Below are positions 26,093 through 34,433 of a DNA stretch of 63,343 nucleotides, piece after piece (the stretch's first letter is position 1; each line of letters starts with the position of its first letter). Origin of the DNA: JAVBPT01 sp031549455 (GTDB taxonomy: Bacteria; Bacillota; Clostridia; Lachnospirales; JAKSVV01); assembly GCA_031549455.1 (NCBI GenBank), contig JAVBPT010000020.1:1-63343 (forward strand), read 5' to 3'. Both the position numbers and the translations under genes were made by a program. The notes under the pieces are model-generated. The model ran no database searches. It saw only the letters and a list, made by a program, of their open reading frames with translations, and was not told the DNA's origin.

Positions 26093-27184
26093 ATGGACAT
26101 TTCAAAAAAAGAGACCAAAAAAATAAGAGGAATAGCGATGTTGAATCTGGTTCTACTAATCGCCATCTGTGTTTTGAGCTGGATGAACATAAGCAAGATT
26201 GTGGTTATTTTTGTTGCAGTCATAATTTCCGTAAGCACAATATTAAGCACTCTATCGCTGAAACAGATTGATGAAAAAATGTATTGGTTTATCAACATTT
26301 TGGATTCAATTCCTTTTCCAATCTCAGTAACAGATATGAACATGAATTGGACTTTTGTAAACAAACCTGTTGAAGGAATGCTCTCTAAAAAAAGAGAAGA
26401 GCTAGTGGGCAAACATTGTAGCAATTGGAATGCCAATATTTGCAACACAGAAAATTGTGGGATTGCGTGTTTAAGAAGAGATATTTTACAGACCACATTT
26501 GAACAAGCGGGTATGGGATTCCAGGTGGATATTAGTTACCTACATAATCTAAAAGGTGAAAAAACGGGGCATATAGAGGTCGTACAGGAAAATACAAACA
26601 ATGTAAAGGTGCTTGTGAGTAAGCAAAAAGAATTGATCACGGCGCTTTCTGGCACAACCGGTGAGATTACTTCTTTTATCGAAGAATGTTCACAAAATGC
26701 CAAAAATGCGATGAGTAGTACAAATTTCCTATTGGAAAAGACAAACGAGGGAAATGAAAAAATAAATCGTTTAACAGAAGCAATGAATGAAATAAGTAGC
26801 TCCTCTAGTGAGATATCGAAAATTGTTAAAACGATTAATGATATTGCTTTTCAAACCAACATTCTAGCACTCAATGCAGCGGTGGAAGCGGCTCGAGCCG
26901 GCGAAGCGGGAAAAGGATTTTCGGTTGTTGCAGAGGAGGTAAGAAGTCTTGCAGGAAAGGCAGAGGAAGCCACAAAAATAATTACAAGCCTGATCCAAAC
27001 ATCTTTTGATTCGATTAAACACGGAGATGGGATTGCCAAAGAGACGGTGGCAACATTTAATGAAATTGTGGAAGAAGCCAATAAATCATACCAACTTATT
27101 AAGGATGTTGCCAATACAACCGAACAGCAAGCGGACGGAATCATGCAGGTAAATAGGGGATTAGAACAGATCGTACAGTTATAA
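26093..27184 (+). CDS. Methyl-accepting chemotaxis protein with PAS-like sensor
   Basis: A 363-residue chemoreceptor. Two hydrophobic segments near the N-terminus (about residues 15-33 and 38-58) form a short membrane hairpin. A PAS-like domain follows (about 62-170: INILDSIPFPISVTDMNMNWTFVNKPVEGML). It contains four Cys (GKHCSNWNANICNTENCGIACL) that could bind a metal or redox cofactor. The signalling hairpin tip is canonical: IAFQTNILALNAAVEAARAGEAGKGFSVVAEEVR (about 255-290). The protein ends at residue 363, shortly after QQADGIMQVNRGLEQIVQL. Relatives usually continue with an ATAEESAAASEEL-type segment, so the C-terminal return helix is short. Confidence 0.9.
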   Translation: MDISKKETKKIRGIAMLNLVLLIAICVLSWMNISKIVVIFVAVIISVSTILSTLSLKQIDEKMYWFINILDSIPFPISVTDMNMNWTFVNKPVEGMLSKKREELVGKHCSNWNANICNTENCGIACLRRDILQTTFEQAGMGFQVDISYLHNLKGEKTGHIEVVQENTNNVKVLVSKQKELITALSGTTGEITSFIEECSQNAKNAMSSTNFLLEKTNEGNEKINRLTEAMNEISSSSSEISKIVKTINDIAFQTNILALNAAVEAARAGEAGKGFSVVAEEVRSLAGKAEEATKIITSLIQTSFDSIKHGDGIAKETVATFNEIVEEANKSYQLIKDVANTTEQQADGIMQVNRGLEQIVQL

Positions 27185-27256
27185 TCACAAAAGAAGTGGA
27201 AGGATAGAATTGTGTTTTGGGAAAATATGTGATAAGCTTACGAAAAAAGAGGCAGT

Positions 27257-28519
27257 ATGAGAATAGAAGAGGCAGAAAAATATTATAAGGATACAACGGT
27301 AATCAACAAGTCAGAGCTGGGCCTAGACAGGATGAATAAACTAATGGAAAAGCTGGGTTCTGTACAAGATCAGCTGAAGATTATCCATGTGGCCGGAACA
27401 AATGGAAAAGGAAGCACTGCTTCCTTTATTTCAGAGATTTTGATGGCGAGTGGATATAAGGTGGGAAGTTACACCTCACCCTCCCTTGTTCGCTACAATG
27501 AGAGAATCAGGATTGATCGAGACGAAATCAAGGATGAAGAGGTTGTAGAATACATAAAAAGGATTAATGCTTCGGGTGTTGTGGCCACAAGGTTTGAGGT
27601 TGAAACCGCCATGGCATACCTATATTTTTATGAGCAAAAATGTGACTTTGCAGTGATTGAGGTGGGTCTCGGAGGAAGGTTTGATGCCACAAATGTGGTC
27701 AAACAACCAGAGATTTCAGTCATCACCAGTATTAGTTTTGATCACATGGATCTGCTTGGCGATACGATCGAAAAGATTGCCTTTGAAAAAGCGGGTATTA
27801 TTAAGAAGAATTCAGATGTGGTCCTTTCAAAACAAAGCAGAGAGGCAGAGAACGTGATCAGAAGGGTATGTGCAGAAAAAGGGTCCGCCTTATGGGTGAC
27901 CGCTCCGGAAGAGACGACGCTCGTTGGATATGATCAGGAAAAGCAAACTTTTAACTATAGATGGGTTCAAAACATTCAGATTGCAATGCTTGGAACCTAT
28001 CAGGTCGGTAATGCGGTCACCGCAATCGAGGTCTGCTTAAATCTTAGAGACAAAGGATACGCCATTACAGAGAAAACAATGAGAGAGGGTCTAAAAAATA
28101 CCAAGTGGTCAGGGCGGTTTGAGAAAATCTTAAATGATCCTGTTTTTTTGATCGATGGTGGGCATAATACAGAGGGAGCCATGGTGCTCAGAGAGTCTAT
28201 TGATCGATATTATAAAGATCATCCCATCATTTTTATTGTTGGCATTTGTAGGGATAAAGAGTACCGAAAAATGCTTTCAATGATCCAAAAAAATGCGAAA
28301 TTTTTTATTGTGATCGAGGAAGTGTATGAAAGAATACTGAGTGCGGTAGAAATGAAAAAGGTTTTGGAAGAAATGGGACACACCGTGTTTGTGAAAAAAA
28401 ACATAGAAGAGGCGGTTTCATTTGCACTTTCAAGCGCAGAAGGAAATGACATCATCTGCGCCTGCGGATCACTATATTATATTGGATATGTAAAAGAATG
28501 TATAATTGGAAAAAATTAA
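27257..28519 (+). CDS. folC: Bifunctional folylpolyglutamate synthase / dihydrofolate synthase
   Basis: A 420-residue Mur-ligase-family enzyme that adds glutamate to folates. The P-loop is HVAGTNGKGSTASFISEIL (residues about 42-60). The omega-loop and Mg sites are visible in KVGSYTSPSLVRYNERIRID, then VIEVGLGGRFDATNV and ITSISFDHMDLLGDTIEKIAFEKAGIIK. The C-terminal domain has WSGRFEKI and FLIDGGHNTEGA. Length is normal. It starts at ATG 27257 after AAAAAAGAGG. It stands 73 nt after the MCP gene and can be read independently or by read-through. Confidence 0.95.
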   Translation: MRIEEAEKYYKDTTVINKSELGLDRMNKLMEKLGSVQDQLKIIHVAGTNGKGSTASFISEILMASGYKVGSYTSPSLVRYNERIRIDRDEIKDEEVVEYIKRINASGVVATRFEVETAMAYLYFYEQKCDFAVIEVGLGGRFDATNVVKQPEISVITSISFDHMDLLGDTIEKIAFEKAGIIKKNSDVVLSKQSREAENVIRRVCAEKGSALWVTAPEETTLVGYDQEKQTFNYRWVQNIQIAMLGTYQVGNAVTAIEVCLNLRDKGYAITEKTMREGLKNTKWSGRFEKILNDPVFLIDGGHNTEGAMVLRESIDRYYKDHPIIFIVGICRDKEYRKMLSMIQKNAKFFIVIEEVYERILSAVEMKKVLEEMGHTVFVKKNIEEAVSFALSSAEGNDIICACGSLYYIGYVKECIIGKN

Positions 28520-28588
28520 AAGTATGAAAGCAAAAGAATTGTCTATACTATAACCGATGGCAAACATCACAAATATAGGAGGCAATTT

Positions 28589-29038
28589 ATGCATAAGAAA
28601 CTTGTCATCATTCCCATACTAGTATTAATGTTCATATTGTTTATAGGTGCAGAAAACCCTTATATAAACAATTTAGAACTCAAAGCAAATGATATTGCTG
28701 ATAGAATTTCAACCAGTGTCCAAGGTGGACTAAAAAATGGTAAAGAAACCCAATTAAAGAAGATACCTGGGGTTACAAATGTAAAAACAATCACAAATAA
28801 AGATACGCTATATATTGCAATCATGATAGATAAAAAATGGAATGATAGAAACAGTATAAGGGAAAATATAAAATTGAAATTAGAAAATATCGATAATAAA
28901 ATAAAAACGGCGTATCTATTTATGGATCCAGAATCATATAATATGATAGAAGAAATGAAAAAAAATAAAAAAGGGTATACAAATAAACTAAATGAATTAG
29001 TTATAGCTAAAGATCATGAAATTATCAAGATAAGATAA
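28589..29038 (+). CDS. Small exported protein, YhcN/YlaJ-like layout (tentative)
   Basis: A 149-residue protein. An N-terminal hydrophobic stretch (about residues 5-20) acts as a signal or anchor, with no lipobox Cys. The mature part reads ANDIADRISTSVQ...KKIPGVTNVKTITNKDTLYIAIMIDKKW. That follows the pattern of spore lipoproteins of the YhcN/YlaJ type (a helix, 'ipGV.....v..dtayVai', then a second helix). A sporulation link is tentative, since the similarity is only in layout and no sporulation-sigma promoter was identified. TAGGAGGC precedes the ATG. A hairpin terminator follows at once. Confidence 0.55.
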   Translation: MHKKLVIIPILVLMFILFIGAENPYINNLELKANDIADRISTSVQGGLKNGKETQLKKIPGVTNVKTITNKDTLYIAIMIDKKWNDRNSIRENIKLKLENIDNKIKTAYLFMDPESYNMIEEMKKNKKGYTNKLNELVIAKDHEIIKIR

Positions 29039-29067
29039 ATAGGAACAAGAACGCTTCCTATTTTTTT
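29037..29067 (+). terminator. Terminator after the small exported protein
   Basis: A 9-bp stem AAATAGGAA/TTCCTATTT with a 9-nt loop, followed by T residues. It starts within the stop codon region. Confidence 0.85.
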
Positions 29068-29125
29068 GTTTCCACACTAACGAAAGTATATGAAAATTAG
29101 AAGTTTCGTTAGTGTGGAAACAAAA
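29064..29125. repeat. Perfect 22-bp inverted repeat with 18-nt spacer
   Basis: The arms at 29064-29085 and 29104-29125 are exact reverse complements containing GTTTCCACACTAACG and CGTTAGTGTGGAAAC. The left arm overlaps the T-run of the preceding terminator. There is no T-run after the right arm on the plus strand, but on the minus strand the terminal A/T bases could serve. The nearest downstream gene starts at 29276. Confidence 0.9.
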
Positions 29126-29275
29126 CTTCTACTTTTGCGCGATGTTTTATTTCTATATAAAATGGAATTAAATTTATGCTATATAGTATAGATTTTTTGT
29201 TAGAATGAGAAATTTAGTTGTATTTTTTATTTTACGAGTTAAAATAAAGACAATATGAAATAAAAAGGGGTATTT

Positions 29276-29983
29276 ATGATTGAGATAAAAGATTTGGTGA
29301 AATCATACGGAGACAATAAAAATGCAGTGGATCATATCAGCTTCACAATCGAGGATGGAGATATTTTTGGATTCATCGGAAGGAATGGAGCGGGCAAAAC
29401 CACGACAATTAAATGTATCATAGGGTTACATGACTTTCAGGGAGAAGTCATTATAAATGGAAAGTCGGTCAAAGAAAAGGCTTTGGAATGTAAAAAAGAA
29501 ATGAGTTATGTACCGGACAACCCTGAGATCTATGACTACTTAACAGGAATACAATATTTGAATTTTATAGCGGATATCTATGGCGTGGGTAAAGAAAAAA
29601 GAACAGAACTAATCGAAAAATACAGTAAAAAATTAGAGCTTGTCGATAGTCTTGGCAATCTGATTTCCTCTTATTCACATGGGATGAAACAAAAACTAGT
29701 GTTGATCTCTGCTTTGATTCATGAACCAAAGATTTTAATCTTGGACGAACCGTTTGTTGGGCTAGATCCGAACGCGGTTTTTACCTTAAAAGAGATTATG
29801 AAGGAGATGTGTAGTGAGGGAAGATCCATCTTCTTTTCCACACACGTACTAGATGTGGCTGAGAAAATATGTAATAAGGTGGCCATCATCAGCAATGGAA
29901 AGATTGCAGCGTGTGGGGATATTAAAGAGATTGCAAATGATAAGACGCTCGAAGAAACCTTTCTTACAATGGTAGGTGAGTAA
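29276..29983 (+). CDS. ABC transporter ATP-binding protein
   Basis: A 235-residue nucleotide-binding subunit. Walker A is GFIGRNGAGKTTTIK (about residues 32-46). The Q-loop lies near MSYVPDNPEIYDYLT. The signature is SSYSHGMKQKLVLI (about 136-150) and Walker B is KILILDEPFVGLD (about 157-169), followed by the H-loop FFSTHVLDVAE. The permease gene starts within 2 nt of its stop. An export role is inferred because no binding protein is encoded nearby and the permease resembles ABC-2-type exporters. AAAGGGG precedes the start. Confidence 0.93.
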   Translation: MIEIKDLVKSYGDNKNAVDHISFTIEDGDIFGFIGRNGAGKTTTIKCIIGLHDFQGEVIINGKSVKEKALECKKEMSYVPDNPEIYDYLTGIQYLNFIADIYGVGKEKRTELIEKYSKKLELVDSLGNLISSYSHGMKQKLVLISALIHEPKILILDEPFVGLDPNAVFTLKEIMKEMCSEGRSIFFSTHVLDVAEKICNKVAIISNGKIAACGDIKEIANDKTLEETFLTMVGE

Positions 29984-29984
29984 T

Positions 29985-31583
29985 ATGAGAGATTTTTGGG
30001 TATTAATCAAGGCGGAGTTCTTGAACAGTTTTTATGTCAATCGGATTATTCATGAAAAGAATAAAAAAGAAAAACGAAATCTGATATTAAAATTGGCCTT
30101 TTCGATTGCTCTAGCTGCCTTTTTGGTCTATTATTTTTACTATATTGTAAACATGGGTCTAAAGTTTTTTCATAGTAAAGAGATTTTACAGAGCGTTATG
30201 TTGATATTTGCTGCGCTGGCTTCATTTTTTATCTTCATTCGCATCCTATCCTTGACCCAAACCAGCATGTTTCGGGCGGGAAATTATGAGATGATTGCCA
30301 GTATGCCGATTCAAAAAAATGTGATTTTGATGGGGAAGATTATTGAGACAGTGATTGATGAGTATGCGATTATGTTTCTTTTTATCCTGCCATCCATCAT
30401 CATCTATTATCAGAACCATCCAGAGAATATCGTTCTTTTTGCATTCAAATTTCTCTTGGCTTTTCTTTTCTTACCACTCTTACCAACCATACTTGCAATC
30501 AGCTTTATTATCTTGATTGCCAGACTTTTGGTACGATTTAAAAATAAGGACACCCTCTTTTTGATTAGCACACTTGCATTGTCCCTTTTTATTATTTTTA
30601 ATAGTAGAAGTTTAATGCCTCTTTTGGAACAGCTTGAAACCAGCGCGGGAGGGATTACACTTTTCTTTAAGCAATATCTTCCCTTTATCTATTACTTTGT
30701 GGAGACAATCACAAATTTTAATGTCGTAAACTACCTTTTATATGTGGCGATGACCTTTATACCATTTTTCCTATTGACCTTCTTGTTTTCGAATCTATAT
30801 GAGAAGATTATGAAACGGTTTATGGTGGTTTCTACAGGAAATCGTCATTATGCAAAGAATTATGCACAAAACAGCATTCTAAAAGCACTCTTCAAAAAGG
30901 AGCTAAAAAGATACTTTGCCAGCGCAATCTACGTACTGAACACCTCATTTGGTGCCATCATGCTTTTTGCCTCATCCATTGCCACCCTTCTTTTTGGGGC
31001 TGGTAAGGTCATAGAGACGATGGGGTTTGCTGAGCTTACAGCCATCGTACCCTATTTCTTCCTTGTATTTATCTGTTTTGTGGCGAGCATTTCATGCACA
31101 ACCAATGCTTCCATCTCTCTTGAAGGAAAGAACTTTTGGTTGTTAAAAGTATTGCCGATCAAACCGATTCAGATTTATCAAGCCAAGATTATTTTAAATA
31201 TGATCATTGTCTTACCCATCACTTTTATATCGATTCTGATTTTGGCATTTAGCCTTAAGATTGATTGGCCATTTATTTTGCTCTACTTTGGAGCTGCTAC
31301 GGCATACTCCATACTGACTTCGATCCTCGGAATTATTATCAACCTCTATTTTCCAAGTTTTAAGTGGAAGAGAGAGATTCAGGTTGTAAAGCAAGGACTG
31401 TCCGTTTTGGTTTCAGTCTTTTTAAACATGGGACTTGTCATCCTTCCGGTGATGCTTTACTTTCCACTTGCCGCTTGGAACGTGAGTCTAAATCTTTATA
31501 TGACAATCGTGGGTGTTTGTCTCCTTTTACTCATTTTGCTAAGTTATCAGTTTTTGGGCAAAAAAGAGCTATGTAATGAATAG
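29985..31583 (+). CDS. ABC-2-type exporter permease
   Basis: A 532-residue polytopic membrane protein. About 12 hydrophobic segments are visible, starting at residues 40-60 after a basic N-terminal KNKKEKRNLILK. It has no recognisable catalytic motif. The layout of TM clusters around a KKELKRYFAS cytoplasmic loop (about residue 305) matches the 'putative ABC exporter' family found next to YhaQ-like ATPases. It follows the ATPase gene by one base. The ATG at 29985 has GTAGGTGAG as ribosome binding site; an in-frame GTG lies 9 nt earlier. The substrate is unknown. A terminator follows at 31602. Confidence 0.85.
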   Translation: MRDFWVLIKAEFLNSFYVNRIIHEKNKKEKRNLILKLAFSIALAAFLVYYFYYIVNMGLKFFHSKEILQSVMLIFAALASFFIFIRILSLTQTSMFRAGNYEMIASMPIQKNVILMGKIIETVIDEYAIMFLFILPSIIIYYQNHPENIVLFAFKFLLAFLFLPLLPTILAISFIILIARLLVRFKNKDTLFLISTLALSLFIIFNSRSLMPLLEQLETSAGGITLFFKQYLPFIYYFVETITNFNVVNYLLYVAMTFIPFFLLTFLFSNLYEKIMKRFMVVSTGNRHYAKNYAQNSILKALFKKELKRYFASAIYVLNTSFGAIMLFASSIATLLFGAGKVIETMGFAELTAIVPYFFLVFICFVASISCTTNASISLEGKNFWLLKVLPIKPIQIYQAKIILNMIIVLPITFISILILAFSLKIDWPFILLYFGAATAYSILTSILGIIINLYFPSFKWKREIQVVKQGLSVLVSVFLNMGLVILPVMLYFPLAAWNVSLNLYMTIVGVCLLLLILLSYQFLGKKELCNE

Positions 31584-31601
31584 ACTATAAAGAATGAATA
31601 G

Positions 31602-31623
31602 AATGAGCTAGCGCTCATTTTTA
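31602..31623 (+). terminator. Terminator of the ABC exporter operon
   Basis: AATGAGC-TAGC-GCTCATT followed by TTTT. It ends just before the -35 box of the next gene. Confidence 0.75.
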
Positions 31624-31624
31624 A

Positions 31625-31653
31625 TTGACAAAATTTGGGATATCGGATATAAT
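31625..31653 (+). promoter_or_regulatory. Consensus sigma-A promoter of the MazF-like/coiled-coil gene
   Basis: A perfect TTGACA (31625-31630) and a perfect TATAAT (31648-31653) are spaced by 17 nt. This is the best promoter in the window. The start codon is 22 nt after the -10 box. Confidence 0.9.
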
Positions 31654-31674
31654 AGCAAAAAATGGAGATAAACA

Positions 31675-33345
31675 ATGCAGGATGAAAGAAAATATTTAAT
31701 CGATCTATCGGTGGCGCTTGCAACTGGCTTGAAGCGTTTTGTGCAGGAATATGGAACAGGGATTGAAACGACCTCCAAGCTGAGGGGTGTAATCGAGTTA
31801 GTCGATGGGATTGAAAAAACGCTTTCACAAGTGACAGCGGATGTGGTGAAGAAACATGACAAAATTTATGACTTAGAGGTGCTCAGCGATTTAAGCCGTT
31901 TTTTGAAATGTTTTAATGGAGAACCAAAGAGGGTTCGGCTGGGTGAAATACACTATGTAGCGTTTGTGGGTCTAAGAGAGGAAATGAAGAGCATCCATCC
32001 GGCTCTTATTCTCGGGGAATATGAAGATCATGCATTTATTATGCCAATGACGAGGAGTGATTACTCCTATGAAAAAGGTCTGGCAAAAGAGAAGGGATAT
32101 TATATTCCCACCAAAAAGGAACAAGATGTCTTTATAGGAGACTTCAAACCCAAAACGCTTCTCCCTACATTTGCTAAGATGATATCTTGCCGAAGAATTG
32201 TTGACTCTGTTTGCACCACAGGGAATCGGATTGCAGGAATTGATCTGGAAAAAGAAGAGGGAAGAGAATTATTGTTTAAGCTACAGGCACTGGTTGTGGG
32301 GTCACAGTGTGACCTGGTTGAGCAGAGGCTGAGAGAGATGGCCGAGGCGATGGGGATGGACGCCCAAATGGGTCTTCATCGATTAATTCCTGCTTTTGAA
32401 AGAAAGGCGGTTTTGCAAAGAACAGAGGTAGAGGCAGGAGTTAGGCGCATAGAAAGTCTAACCGCAGAAAATCAAACGCTTCTTGAAGAGAATCAGAGAC
32501 TTGAAGAAGAAAAAAAGGTACTGTTACTGGGAAATGAAAGACTAAGGGAACAGAGGAGAGACGAAAAGGCCCTTAAACAAAAAAATGATGAACTAGTTGA
32601 TGAGAACAAACGTTTACATAGGCAGGTGGAGATTAGCGAAAGGGCAAGGGAATTAGCTTTGGCGGAGCAAAAAAGAATCTCAGAAAAAGAAGCGGGGAGA
32701 TTAGAAAGGGCACATCAGAGCGATTTGCAACAGAAGGAGGCTCGTATCCATAGGCTTGAAAGGCAGTGTGGTGAACTGAGTGAAGCGTTAGGAGAAGAAA
32801 GAGGCAGTTTAGAGCGTGTGGATCATGCATGTCAGCAGATCATTTTTGGAAAGGTTTTAAATAAAAATGATCTGCGGGGGACAAATCAACTTCAGATTGC
32901 TTCCCTTGTGGGAAAAATGATAGGAACGGTTGTAGAGAATCTGTGTTCTTTAGAGGCACCCTCTCTCAGATTCCTTCAAGAAATCATACGCGTATTGGAT
33001 GAGGACTCAGAGGAGTCAAATCGCTTTTTATCTAGCCTGGTTCTTCCTGCTCCTATTTTAGCGTCTTTTAAGAAGGTGGTTCTAGAGAGCATTTGTAGGG
33101 CGATTGAATACAAGGAAAAATTTCCGCAAGAAAAGATGGGGGATCCGTTTTTGGGGCTTAAGGTGCTGGCCATTGAGGTTGAAAAGGGGCCTGAAGGAGT
33201 TGAGGTAAGTAAAAAAATGGGACTTGATCCGGAGGAGGTTCGGATCATTGCAAAGCTGGTAGAGGGATGGGACGCGACGGAGACTCAGATGTCTTTTCAA
33301 GAAATATGGGAAGAATTGGTAGCTGGAGAGGAGCCAGAGGCATAA
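31675..33345 (+). CDS. PemK/MazF-like domain fused to a long coiled coil, unknown function
   Basis: A 556-residue cytoplasmic protein that I do not recognise as a whole. Residues about 82-185 resemble a PemK/MazF toxin fold: VRLGEIHYVAF, HPALILGEYEDHAFIMPMTRS, and later FAKMISCRRIVD, in the places where toxins read GDI..V.., RPALIL......PLTS and QIRTID. The catalytic Arg position before PAL is His here, so RNase activity is doubtful. Residues about 235-395 are a continuous coiled coil rich in Glu, Arg and Leu. The C-terminal about 160 residues are a helical domain without a family. It is monocistronic with a consensus promoter. No antitoxin-like partner gene is adjacent. Confidence 0.65.
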   Translation: MQDERKYLIDLSVALATGLKRFVQEYGTGIETTSKLRGVIELVDGIEKTLSQVTADVVKKHDKIYDLEVLSDLSRFLKCFNGEPKRVRLGEIHYVAFVGLREEMKSIHPALILGEYEDHAFIMPMTRSDYSYEKGLAKEKGYYIPTKKEQDVFIGDFKPKTLLPTFAKMISCRRIVDSVCTTGNRIAGIDLEKEEGRELLFKLQALVVGSQCDLVEQRLREMAEAMGMDAQMGLHRLIPAFERKAVLQRTEVEAGVRRIESLTAENQTLLEENQRLEEEKKVLLLGNERLREQRRDEKALKQKNDELVDENKRLHRQVEISERARELALAEQKRISEKEAGRLERAHQSDLQQKEARIHRLERQCGELSEALGEERGSLERVDHACQQIIFGKVLNKNDLRGTNQLQIASLVGKMIGTVVENLCSLEAPSLRFLQEIIRVLDEDSEESNRFLSSLVLPAPILASFKKVVLESICRAIEYKEKFPQEKMGDPFLGLKVLAIEVEKGPEGVEVSKKMGLDPEEVRIIAKLVEGWDATETQMSFQEIWEELVAGEEPEA

Positions 33346-33361
33346 TATTCAGAATTACCCA

Positions 33362-33389
33362 TGGACAAATCCAAATTTAGTGGTATAAT
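33362..33389 (+). promoter_or_regulatory. Sigma-A promoter of the small membrane protein gene
   Basis: TGGACA (33362-33367) and TATAAT (33384-33389), spaced by 16 nt, 48 nt upstream of the start at 33438. Confidence 0.7.
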
Positions 33390-33437
33390 ATGTATATTCA
33401 TGTAAAAAAAGTTGAAAATAAAGATGGAGGTGTTCTA

Positions 33438-33605
33438 ATGAGCGGTTATCACGAAAGTAGCTTTAGCAATCACCATGGGAGAAGCAGATTAACATTTATT
33501 CTTTTTATCGTCATGATCGTGGTGGTGTACTTGATATTAAACGAGTTATCATTACAGTACACAGGAAAGAGATTAGAAGATCACGTGATCAGCAATTTTA
33601 AATAG
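33438..33605 (+). CDS. Small single-pass membrane protein (55 aa)
   Basis: A 55-residue protein. The N-terminal about 18 residues are hydrophilic (MSGYHESSFSNHHGRSR). One transmembrane helix follows (about 19-36, FILFIVMIVVVYLIL) and a short polar tail. GATGGAGGTG precedes ATG 33438 with 7-8 nt spacing, whereas an in-frame start at 33390 has no such site. The next gene starts 8 nt after the stop, so the two are one operon. I do not recognise a family; type II anchor proteins of this size are often division or secretion accessories, but nothing proves that here. Confidence 0.65.
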   Translation: MSGYHESSFSNHHGRSRLTFILFIVMIVVVYLILNELSLQYTGKRLEDHVISNFK

Positions 33606-33613
33606 GGGGAGCT

Positions 33614-33982
33614 ATGCCGGATATAGAAGTAAACTTAAGGTTATTAATCGATATCCTAACCAAGAAAAACGAAGTGATGAACGAAATTTACAATATTTCG
33701 ATTAATCAGGAATCCATCATTTCTTCTGGGCATATGGATATGGCCCTGTTAGGAGAAACCGCTGACTTGATCAAATCCAAGACAGAAATGGTCAATACGT
33801 TGGATGAACATTTTCAAAAGACATATGATCTGATTAGCAAGGAGTTAAGCGAAAATATTGAACAATATAAGACCCATATTGCAGCGATGAAAGAAAAGAT
33901 CCAAAATGCGACGGAACTTAAGATTAGAATAAAGCTTCAGGAGGAGAGTAACAGCCAAAAACTTTCCAAGATTTTAGCCTGA
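33614..33982 (+). CDS. Helical protein, possibly FlgN-like chaperone
   Basis: A 122-residue all-helical protein. Residues about 5-50 and 55-120 form two long helices (LIDILTKKNEVMNEIYNISINQESII and IEQYKTHIAAMKEKIQNATEL). This antiparallel layout, with a 'LL..LL..K...L..I...Q' start, is typical of FlgN-type flagellar export chaperones, and the organism has flagellar genes. The match is by pattern only. It follows the small membrane protein after 8 nt and precedes the ribosomal operon promoter. Confidence 0.5.
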   Translation: MPDIEVNLRLLIDILTKKNEVMNEIYNISINQESIISSGHMDMALLGETADLIKSKTEMVNTLDEHFQKTYDLISKELSENIEQYKTHIAAMKEKIQNATELKIRIKLQEESNSQKLSKILA

Positions 33983-33987
33983 TTTTA

Positions 33988-34016
33988 TTGACTTATCAGA
34001 TAAAATATGATATCAT
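33988..34016 (+). promoter_or_regulatory. Sigma-A promoter of the rpmG-secE-nusG-rplKA operon
   Basis: TTGACT (33988-33993) and TATCAT (34011-34016) are spaced by 17 nt. They lie about 64 nt before rpmG. Confidence 0.7.
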
Positions 34017-34079
34017 GCATACAAAAGTGAAGAGCTCCGACTCTTTTTTATTTGAAATTTTGGTGAAAGAGGTAGCATA

Positions 34080-34229
34080 ATGCAAGAGAAAATAACATTA
34101 GAATGCACAGAATGCAAGCAAAGAAATTATGACACAACGAAGAACAAAAAAAAGCATCCGGACCGACTAGAGTTTAATAAGTTTTGTAAATTCTGTGGTA
34201 AGCACACTCCACATAAAGAAACAAAATAA
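34080..34229 (+). CDS. rpmG: 50S ribosomal protein L33
   Basis: A 49-residue L33, below the size usually listed by gene finders. It begins with EKITLECTECKQRNYDTTKNKKKHP and has two CxxC pairs (CTEC at residues 9-12 and CKFC near 37-40). It is therefore the zinc-binding form of L33. The C-terminus is GKHTPHKETK. GGTAGC-containing AAAGAGGTAG precedes the ATG. It is the first gene of the secE-nusG operon, the usual place in Firmicutes. Confidence 0.95.
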   Translation: MQEKITLECTECKQRNYDTTKNKKKHPDRLEFNKFCKFCGKHTPHKETK

Positions 34230-34240
34230 GGGGGAGTAAG

Positions 34241-34432
34241 ATGAATAAATTTTTCAAAGAATTACAAAAAGAATATAATCAAATCATATGGCCAACCAGA
34301 AATGAAACGGTTAAAAAAACCATACTTGTAATCGCCCTTTCTGCGTTCTTAACATTACTTATATTTGTATTTGACCTATCATTCGTTGAGATTGGAAGCT
34401 TAGTACTACAAAAGTTTAGTATAGGTGGTTAA
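34241..34432 (+). CDS. secE: Preprotein translocase subunit SecE
   Basis: A 63-residue single-span SecE. It has the typical FFKELQKEYNQIIWPTRNETVKKT amphipathic helix, then one transmembrane segment (about residues 30-50). SecE stabilises the SecYEG channel. It lies 11 nt after rpmG with AAGGGGGAG, and nusG begins 1 nt after its stop codon. Confidence 0.96.
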   Translation: MNKFFKELQKEYNQIIWPTRNETVKKTILVIALSAFLTLLIFVFDLSFVEIGSLVLQKFSIGG

Positions 34433-34433
34433 T

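Noticed and set aside
29104..29125. Transposon end
   Set aside because: Although the inverted repeat is perfect, there is no transposase gene and no target-site duplication visible around it.
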